This document shows, one piece after another, positions 6,822 to 11,460 of a stretch of 11,460 bases of DNA; positions within the stretch are counted from its first letter, which is position 1, and the number at the start of each line of letters is the position of its first letter. The stretch lies in the NCBI GenBank assembly GCA_009929975.1, contig RZZF01000028.1, positions 1 through 11,460 on the forward strand, given 5' to 3'. The notes under the pieces are model-generated. The model had not been told where the DNA came from and did no database searches. It was given only the letters and a program-made list of their open reading frames with translations. The translations under genes and the position numbers were made by a program. This DNA is from Clostridia bacterium (GTDB lineage Bacteria > Bacillota > Clostridia > Saccharofermentanales > UBA5734).

Positions 6822-7982
6822 ATGCAGCAGCCAATCCGCTTCGGCCTGGTCGGTTATAAATTCATGGGCAAGGCGCACAGCAATGCCCTGGCCAGACTGC
6901 CGATGTTTTTTCCCGAATCTCCGTCTGTCAGCCGCCAGGCGATCTGCGGCCGCGATGCCGCCGGCGTCCGGTCGGCGGCGGGTCAGCTGGGCTGGCAATC
7001 ATATGAAACGGACTGGCGGCGTCTCGTGGACCGCGATGACATCGATGTGATTGATATCACCGCGCCGAGCAACGCCCACCATGAAATCGCGATCGCCGCG
7101 GCCAGGGCCGGCAAGCATGTGTTTTGTGAGAAACCGCTGGCCCTGACACTTGATGACGCCCGCGGCATGGCCGACGCGGTCCGCAAAGCCGGCGTCACCG
7201 GCCAGATCGGTTTCAACTACCGGTTCGCGCCGGCCATTCAGATGGCACATCAGCTGATCGCGTCCGGCCGGCTGGGGACGATCTATCATTTCCGCGGCCA
7301 GTATCTGCAGGATTTCATTGTCGATCCGCAATTTCCGCGTGTCTGGCGGCTCGACCGCTCGGTCTGCGGTTCCGGTGCTCTCGGCGATATCGGCGCGCAT
7401 CTGATCGATCTGGCCCGTTATCTCGTCGGTGACATACGGGAAGTCAGCGGCATGAGCCGGACCTTCATCAGGGAACGGCCGCTGCCCAGCGCGATGACCG
7501 GACTGTCCGCCAGCGCGGATGAGACCAGGCGGGGAGTCGTTGATGTTGACGACGCGACCTCGTTTGTCTTCGGATTTACCGGCGGAGCGATGGGAACGAT
7601 TGAGGCGACCCGTTTCGCCCAGGGCAATAAGAACGGCATGTCATTTGAGATCAACGGCAGCAAAGGCAGCCTGCGCTTCCATTTTGAGCGGATGAACGAG
7701 CTGGAGTGGTATGACGCGGCCGATCCACAGACTGAAAGCGGTTTCCGCGTCATCCAGTGTACCGAGGCGGCGCATCCGTATATGTCCGCCTGGTGGCCGG
7801 TCGGTCATGTGATCGGCTATGAGCATACCTTTGTCCATGAGATGGCGGATTTTGTCCGGGCGGTCAGCGCCGGGCAGCCGGCATCGCCGGATTTCGCTGA
7901 CGGTGTCGCGGTCTCACAGATCATGGAGGCGGTTGAATTGTCGATTGACCGGCGGGCCTGGGTCGAGGTGGCCAGCCTCTGA
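6822..7982 (+). CDS. Gfo/Idh/MocA family NAD(P)-dependent sugar dehydrogenase
   Basis: This 386-residue enzyme has an N-terminal Rossmann fold (about 1-125, nucleotide loop GLVGYKFMG at 8-16), the family signature EKP (103-105, K104 catalytic), and a C-terminal substrate domain with GDIGAHLIDLARYL, in which D189 and H193 are the usual catalytic pair. Family members oxidise a hydroxyl of sugars, inositols or glycosides with NAD(P), or run in reverse. I chose the ATG at 6822 because GGGAGGG lies six bases before it. The in-frame ATG at 6786 overlaps the previous gene, has no good ribosome site, and adds twelve residues before the canonical start of the fold. It is cotranscribed with the isomerase gene upstream, and a strong terminator follows. 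The exact substrate is unknown. Myo-inositol, scyllo-inositol and 3-keto-glycoside chemistry are all possible. Confidence 0.92.
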   Translation: MQQPIRFGLVGYKFMGKAHSNALARLPMFFPESPSVSRQAICGRDAAGVRSAAGQLGWQSYETDWRRLVDRDDIDVIDITAPSNAHHEIAIAAARAGKHVFCEKPLALTLDDARGMADAVRKAGVTGQIGFNYRFAPAIQMAHQLIASGRLGTIYHFRGQYLQDFIVDPQFPRVWRLDRSVCGSGALGDIGAHLIDLARYLVGDIREVSGMSRTFIRERPLPSAMTGLSASADETRRGVVDVDDATSFVFGFTGGAMGTIEATRFAQGNKNGMSFEINGSKGSLRFHFERMNELEWYDAADPQTESGFRVIQCTEAAHPYMSAWWPVGHVIGYEHTFVHEMADFVRAVSAGQPASPDFADGVAVSQIMEAVELSIDRRAWVEVASL

Positions 7983-8012
7983 GCAAAACCATTTCAGGCA
8001 TCATCATCACGG

Positions 8013-8041
8013 GGAGGACCACAGCCAGTGGTCCTCCTTTT
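8013..8041 (+). terminator. Rho-independent terminator after the dehydrogenase gene
   Basis: A perfect 10-base-pair stem (GGAGGACCAC with GTGGTCCTCC) with a 5-base loop is followed by TTTTAT. It closes the isomerase-dehydrogenase operon 30 bases after the stop. Confidence 0.92.
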
Positions 8042-8097
8042 ATGTCGGATAATGATCACTGATCGGAACAATTCATCGGAAAAACCCCGGGTGGTGC

Positions 8098-8125
8098 TTC
8101 ACAGATGAACCTGAAACAGTATAAT
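8098..8125 (+). promoter_or_regulatory. Promoter of the nfnAB operon
   Basis: TTCACA (five of six to consensus, 8098-8103) and a perfect TATAAT (8120-8125) are separated by 16 bases. Transcription should start near 8132 and give a leader of about 50 bases before the GTG at 8181. Confidence 0.7.
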
Positions 8126-8180
8126 AGAAAGTCAGGATCTGTCGCAGCGCTTTGTCTGCTGACATGAAGGAGGCCATCTC

Positions 8181-9029
8181 GTGTTTGATATTGTCAAGAG
8201 ACAACAACTGAACCAGGCTGTGGTGCTGATGGAAATTTCAGCGCCGCCGATCGCCCGCAAGGCTCAGCCCGGCCAGTTTATTATTCTCCGCGTCAATGAC
8301 GAGGGAGAACGGATCCCGCTGACCATTGCCCACTTCGATCGTGACAGGGGAACCGTAACCATCGTCTTCCAGGTCGTTGGCAAAACGACGCAGGTTTTGT
8401 CTGAACTGAAGGAGGGTGACCAGATTCTTGATTTCGTCGGTCCGCTGGGAACGGCCTCTCATCTGGAGGGTTATCGGCGCGTCGCGGTCATCGGCGGCGG
8501 CCTGGGTTCAGCGATCGCCTGGCCGCAGGCCTGCAAACTGCATCAGATGGGTGCGCATGTCGACATGATCGTCGGTTTCCGCAACAAGGACCTGATCATT
8601 CTTGAAGATGAGATGCGCCAGTGCTGTGATCAGCTGATCATCGCGACTGATGATGGTTCCAACGGCAACCAGGGCTTCGTCACCGACATGCTTAAACGGC
8701 AGATCGGGCAGGGCGCGGATTATGATCTGGTCATCGCGATCGGTCCGCTGATCATGATGAAATTCGTCAGTGAACTGACCCGCCCTTATAAGATTAAAAC
8801 GATTGTCAGCCTCAATCCGATCATGGTGGACGGGACCGGCATGTGCGGCGGCTGCCGGGTCACCGTCGGCGGCGAGACGAAATTCGCCTGTGTCGACGGA
8901 CCGGACTTTGACGGACATCTGGTCGACTTTGATGAGGCCATGCGCCGCCAGCTGATGTATAAAGACGCGGAAGCGGCTTCTCAGGAAGAACACCGCTGCC
9001 GTTTGACAGGAGAGATTCGACATGCTTAA
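8181..9029 (+). CDS. nfnA: NADH-dependent ferredoxin:NADP+ oxidoreductase, alpha (small) subunit
   Basis: This 282-residue flavoprotein resembles ferredoxin-NADP reductase and the dihydroorotate dehydrogenase electron-transfer subunit. A beta-barrel FAD domain (about 1-97; motif RIPLTIAH at 44-51) is followed by a nucleotide-binding domain (VIGGGLG at 103-109). A C-terminal cluster motif, VDGTGMCGGCRV plus FACVDGP, gives C222, C225 and C237 for a [2Fe-2S] cluster. Nfn alpha subunits use three Cys and an Asp, and D217 is the nearby candidate. In known Nfn this subunit binds NAD(H) and passes electrons to the beta subunit. The GTG start is supported by AAGGAGG seven bases upstream. The gene overlaps nfnB by eight bases, a sign of coupled translation. 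A stand-alone sulfide-dehydrogenase-like function is less likely given the partner gene. Confidence 0.92.
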   Translation: MFDIVKRQQLNQAVVLMEISAPPIARKAQPGQFIILRVNDEGERIPLTIAHFDRDRGTVTIVFQVVGKTTQVLSELKEGDQILDFVGPLGTASHLEGYRRVAVIGGGLGSAIAWPQACKLHQMGAHVDMIVGFRNKDLIILEDEMRQCCDQLIIATDDGSNGNQGFVTDMLKRQIGQGADYDLVIAIGPLIMMKFVSELTRPYKIKTIVSLNPIMVDGTGMCGGCRVTVGGETKFACVDGPDFDGHLVDFDEAMRRQLMYKDAEAASQEEHRCRLTGEIRHA

Positions 9030-10467
9030 CCGTTCAGAGAAAAAAGCCGTCATGCCGCAGCAGGATCCTCAGACCCGCAGCGGCAATTTCCGCGAAGTCG
9101 CGCTCGGCTATGATGAAGCGTCCGCGATGGAAGAGGCGGCCCGCTGCCTGCAGTGCCGTCATAAACCGTGCATGAACGGCTGTCCGGTCCATGTCCAGAT
9201 TCCCGAGTTTATTGGGCTGGTCGCGGCCGGCGAATTCGCGGCCGCTTATGAGATCATTACCGCGACCAACCGCCTGCCGGCGATCTGCGGCCGTGTCTGC
9301 CCGCAGGAGACACAATGTGAAGCCTTATGTGTCCGCGGCAAAAAGGGCGAACCGGTCGCGATCGGCCGACTCGAACGGTTCGTCGCTGACTGGGCGATGA
9401 AAAACACGCCGCCGCAGCCGAAGCCGCGTCCGTCCAATGGCCGGAAAGTCGCCGTTGTCGGATCAGGTCCGGCCGGACTGGCCTGCGCCGGTGATCTGGC
9501 CGGACTGGGTTACCAGGTGACGATATTTGAGGCCTTTCATACCCCCGGCGGCGTGCTGATGTACGGGATACCGGAGTTTCGTCTGCCCAAGGCGCTGGTT
9601 CAAGCGGAAATCGAGCAGCTGAAACAGCAGGGCGTTGAGATCCAGACCAATATGGTCATCGGCAAGGTCTATGATGTGGATGAGCTGATTGAGATGGGCT
9701 ATGAGGCTGTCTTTCTTGGAACTGGTGCCGGCCTGCCGATGTTTCTCAATATACCAGGGGAGAATCTCAACGGGGTCTACTCGGCCAATGAGTTTCTCAC
9801 GCGGATCAATTTGATGAAAGCCTACTGTTTTCCTGACTGCGATACCCCGGTCCGGGTCGGCCGCCATGTCGCGGTCATCGGCGGCGGCAATGTCGCGATG
9901 GACGCGGCCCGCAGCGCGCTCCGCCTCGGGGCAGAAGACGTCTCAATTGTCTATCGCCGGTCGGCGGACGAACTGCCGGCCCGTGCCGAAGAGGTCGAGC
10001 ACGCCCGTGAGGAAGGCATCAACTTCCGTCTGCTGCGCAATCCGACCCGGATCATCGGCGATGAGAAGGGCTGGGTCACCGGGCTGGAGTGCCTGGAAAT
10101 GAAACTGGGTGAACCGGACGCGTCCGGACGGCGTCGTCCGGTGCCGGTTCCGGGATCTGAGACCGTGCTGCCGATGGAAACGGTGATCATCGCGATCGGT
10201 CAGAGCCCCAACCCGCTGATCCGCAATGCCACGCCGGATCTGGAGACGCAGAGCTGGGGCGGTATTGTCGCGGACGACGAAACGATGGCCACCAGCAAGG
10301 AAGGCGTGTTTGCCGGTGGTGATATCGTGACCGGAGCGGCGACGGTCATTCTGGCGATGGGCGCCGGCAAGAAAGCGGCCGCGGCCATGGATGCCTGGCT
10401 GCAGGGCCATCCGCTGGACCAGACGCACCCGGCGGTCGTCTTCGGGACCCGCAAAGTCGAATTATAG
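9022..10467 (+). CDS. nfnB: NADH-dependent ferredoxin:NADP+ oxidoreductase, beta (large) subunit
   Basis: This 481-residue protein resembles the small subunit of glutamate synthase (often misannotated as gltA/gltD). The N-terminal iron-sulfur domain has eight cysteines in two groups, C42/C45/C50/C54 and C89/C93/C99/C103, enough for two [4Fe-4S] clusters, with nearby Glu residues that may also ligate as known for Nfn. An FAD-binding loop follows (GSGPAGL, 147-153), then PGGVLMYGIPEFRLPK, an NADPH-binding loop (GGGNVA, 287-292) with basic YRRS (311-314), and the C-terminal GGDIVTGAATVILAMGAG flavin motif. With NfnA it should carry out flavin-based electron bifurcation linking NADPH, NAD+ and ferredoxin in the cytoplasm. 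The start has AGGAGA about eight bases upstream. No glutamate synthase large subunit lies nearby, which supports Nfn over GltB/D. Confidence 0.92.
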   Translation: MLNRSEKKAVMPQQDPQTRSGNFREVALGYDEASAMEEAARCLQCRHKPCMNGCPVHVQIPEFIGLVAAGEFAAAYEIITATNRLPAICGRVCPQETQCEALCVRGKKGEPVAIGRLERFVADWAMKNTPPQPKPRPSNGRKVAVVGSGPAGLACAGDLAGLGYQVTIFEAFHTPGGVLMYGIPEFRLPKALVQAEIEQLKQQGVEIQTNMVIGKVYDVDELIEMGYEAVFLGTGAGLPMFLNIPGENLNGVYSANEFLTRINLMKAYCFPDCDTPVRVGRHVAVIGGGNVAMDAARSALRLGAEDVSIVYRRSADELPARAEEVEHAREEGINFRLLRNPTRIIGDEKGWVTGLECLEMKLGEPDASGRRRPVPVPGSETVLPMETVIIAIGQSPNPLIRNATPDLETQSWGGIVADDETMATSKEGVFAGGDIVTGAATVILAMGAGKKAAAAMDAWLQGHPLDQTHPAVVFGTRKVEL

Positions 10468-10492
10468 TCTGTACGCTTCTGGAATCACATCG

Positions 10493-10532
10493 GACCGGAC
10501 CGTCTGCCAGCGTGTCCGGTCTTATTTTGTTT
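10493..10532 (+). terminator. Probable rho-independent terminator of nfnAB
   Basis: An 8-base-pair stem GACCGGAC/GTCCGGTC (10493-10500 and 10514-10521) with a 13-base loop is followed by the T-rich run TTATTTTGTTT. It starts 26 bases after the nfnB stop. Confidence 0.7.
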
Positions 10533-10565
10533 ACGTTTATTCGCATGAATTGAAAGGAAAACGCC

Positions 10566-10594
10566 TTGACGCCCATTGCGGCAAAGGCGATAAT
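10566..10594 (+). promoter_or_regulatory. Promoter of the KDPG aldolase gene
   Basis: TTGACG (10566-10571) and GATAAT (10589-10594) each match five of six consensus bases and are separated by exactly 17. The start would be near 10601, with a leader of about 58 bases that contains a palindromic operator-like site. Confidence 0.65.
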
Positions 10595-10613
10595 GGATAT
10601 GTAATTGAAACCA

Positions 10614-10632
10614 GGTTACATATATTGTAACC
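10614..10632. promoter_or_regulatory. Palindromic operator-like site in the aldolase leader
   Basis: GGTTACA-TATAT-TGTAACC is a perfect 7-base inverted repeat around a 5-base AT centre. It lies just downstream of the predicted transcription start, where a bound repressor would block transcription. The most obvious candidate is the IclR-family regulator encoded after the aldolase. A third copy of the half-site (TGTAA) lies at 10600-10604. Confidence 0.6.
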
Positions 10633-10658
10633 AACATCAAACAAAAGGATGGACTATT

Positions 10659-11306
10659 ATGAACAGAAGAGAAATCGTTGACAAGATTGAACGTGATGGC
10701 CTCGTCGCCGTTGTACGGGCGGAATCCGCCGACCAGGCGATCCGCATATCCGAAGCCTGCATCGAAGGCGGTGTCGCGGCAATCGAGCTGACCTACACCG
10801 TGCCCGGGGCGAACGCGATCATTGAGCAGCTGGCCGGCCGCTACAAGCCGGAAGAGATCATTGTCGGTGCCGGTACCGTTCTTGATTCGGTGACCGCGCG
10901 GATGGCGATTCTCTCCGGTGCCAAATATGTTGTCAGCCCGGCGCTCGACGAAGGTGTGACCCAGATGTGCCAGACCTACCAGATTGCCGTGATGCCCGGC
11001 GCGATGACCCTGAAGGAAATGATTGACGCGATGCGTGCCGGTGCGGATATTGTCAAAATGTTCCCCGGCGATATTCTTGGCCCGGCTATGATCAAAGCCG
11101 CTCATGGCCCGCTGCCGCAGCTTCGCATCATGCCGACCGGCGGAGTTGATGTCAACAACGCGGCGGCCTGGATCAAAGCCGGCGCGGTCGCTCTCGGTGC
11201 CGGCAGTTCACTGACCGGTGGAGCGAAAACCGGTGACTACGCGAAAATCACAGAAACCGCCAAACGGTTCATCGAACAGATCAAACTAGCCCGCGGCCAG
11301 GCATGA
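10659..11306 (+). CDS. eda: KDPG/KHG aldolase (2-keto-3-deoxy-6-phosphogluconate aldolase)
   Basis: This class I aldolase splits 2-keto-3-deoxy-6-phosphogluconate into pyruvate and glyceraldehyde 3-phosphate, and often also acts on 4-hydroxy-2-oxoglutarate, in the Entner-Doudoroff and uronate/sugar-acid routes. The 215-residue length is typical. R20 (VVRAE), E43 (IELTYTVP) and the Schiff-base lysine K133 (VKMFPGD) are present, with GAGTV (70-74), SPA (93-95) and IMPTGGV. I chose ATG 10659 because AAAGGATGG precedes it. A longer in-frame reading from 10605 would begin within the operator-like site region and adds residues not seen in the family. The gene has its own promoter and is followed after 21 bases by an IclR-type regulator, so the two probably form an operon for use of a sugar acid. 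No KDG kinase or dehydratase gene is inside the window. Confidence 0.93.
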   Translation: MNRREIVDKIERDGLVAVVRAESADQAIRISEACIEGGVAAIELTYTVPGANAIIEQLAGRYKPEEIIVGAGTVLDSVTARMAILSGAKYVVSPALDEGVTQMCQTYQIAVMPGAMTLKEMIDAMRAGADIVKMFPGDILGPAMIKAAHGPLPQLRIMPTGGVDVNNAAAWIKAGAVALGAGSSLTGGAKTGDYAKITETAKRFIEQIKLARGQA

Positions 11307-11327
11307 TCAGGGAAAGCGGACTGACTT

Positions 11328-11460
11328 ATGACTGAACCAACCTTACAGACGGTCGATCGTGCGCTGACTCTGCTGGAATTGCTGGCCAGGCATCGTGACG
11401 GGCTGCGCCCGGTTGATCTGACCGTGCTGATGGGCCTGAATAAGGTAACGGTTCATCGAC
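11328..11460 (+). CDS. IclR-family transcriptional regulator, N-terminus (runs off the right edge)
   Basis: The 44 visible codons begin MTEPTLQTVDRALTLLELL and continue into a helix-turn-helix (LRPVDLTVLMGLNKVTVHR). This is the standard start of an IclR regulator: the TVDRAL(T)LL helix, then the recognition helix with KxTVHR. The effector-binding C-terminal domain, expected to bring the protein to about 250 residues, lies outside the window. The ribosome site is weak (GGGAAAG). Placement 21 bases after the aldolase gene suggests cotranscription. By analogy to IclR-family KdgR proteins, which control pectin and KDG catabolism, it could repress this operon in response to a keto-deoxy sugar acid; this is inference. 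Confidence 0.85.
   Translation, partial: MTEPTLQTVDRALTLLELLARHRDGLRPVDLTVLMGLNKVTVHR

Noticed and set aside
2503..8177. Near-identical CATGAAGGAGG-CATC segments before the DUF4091 gene (from 2503) and nfnA (from 8164).
   Set aside because: The match is essentially the shared Shine-Dalgarno core with a few chance flanking bases.
8481..9888. The same run of about 20 bases encoding VAVIGGG occurs in nfnA (from 8481) and nfnB (from 9868).
   Set aside because: Both encode the same nucleotide-binding loop with the preferred codons of this genome. It need not be a functional repeat or a recombination trace.

Overview
The window looks like ordinary chromosome from an anaerobic or facultatively anaerobic bacterium, most likely a GC-rich member of the Bacillota (Firmicutes). 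This is inferred from strong AAGGAGG-type ribosome binding sites, clear sigma-70 style promoters, an Nfn-type electron-bifurcating transhydrogenase gene pair and a KDPG/KHG aldolase of the Firmicutes form. Lineage below phylum cannot be told by eye. Coding density is high, no intergenic gap exceeds about 200 bases, and there is no sign of phage, insertion sequences, tRNA, rRNA or CRISPR.

Layout from left to right. A transketolase gene on the minus strand runs off the left edge (1-896). A minus-strand MFS transporter (1011-2372) follows and is divergent from a plus-strand cytoplasmic glycosidase-like protein with a DUF4091 domain (2522-4234). Two minus-strand metal genes come next: a ZIP-family metal transporter (4248-4973) and a ferritin (5148-5666), each with its own promoter, the ferritin followed by a strong terminator. 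A plus-strand two-gene operon (5833-7982) encodes a sugar isomerase/epimerase-like TIM barrel and a Gfo/Idh/MocA dehydrogenase and ends in a clear terminator. The nfnA-nfnB pair (8181-10467) follows with its own promoter and terminator. At the right edge lies a KDPG aldolase gene (10659-11306) followed closely by the start of an IclR-family regulator gene cut by the window end (11328-11460).

The common theme is carbohydrate catabolism with redox balancing. The transporter and glycosidase-like protein could take up and open an unusual glycoside. The isomerase/dehydrogenase pair could oxidise and isomerise or cleave a sugar. The aldolase splits KDPG from sugar acids into pyruvate and glyceraldehyde 3-phosphate, and transketolase handles pentose phosphates. 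Nfn connects NADH, NADPH and ferredoxin pools. Ferritin and ZIP serve metal homeostasis. No wholly new system is evident. The items most worth a second look are the isomerase/dehydrogenase operon, a near-textbook operator in front of the aldolase-regulator genes, and the divergent transporter/glycosidase pair.
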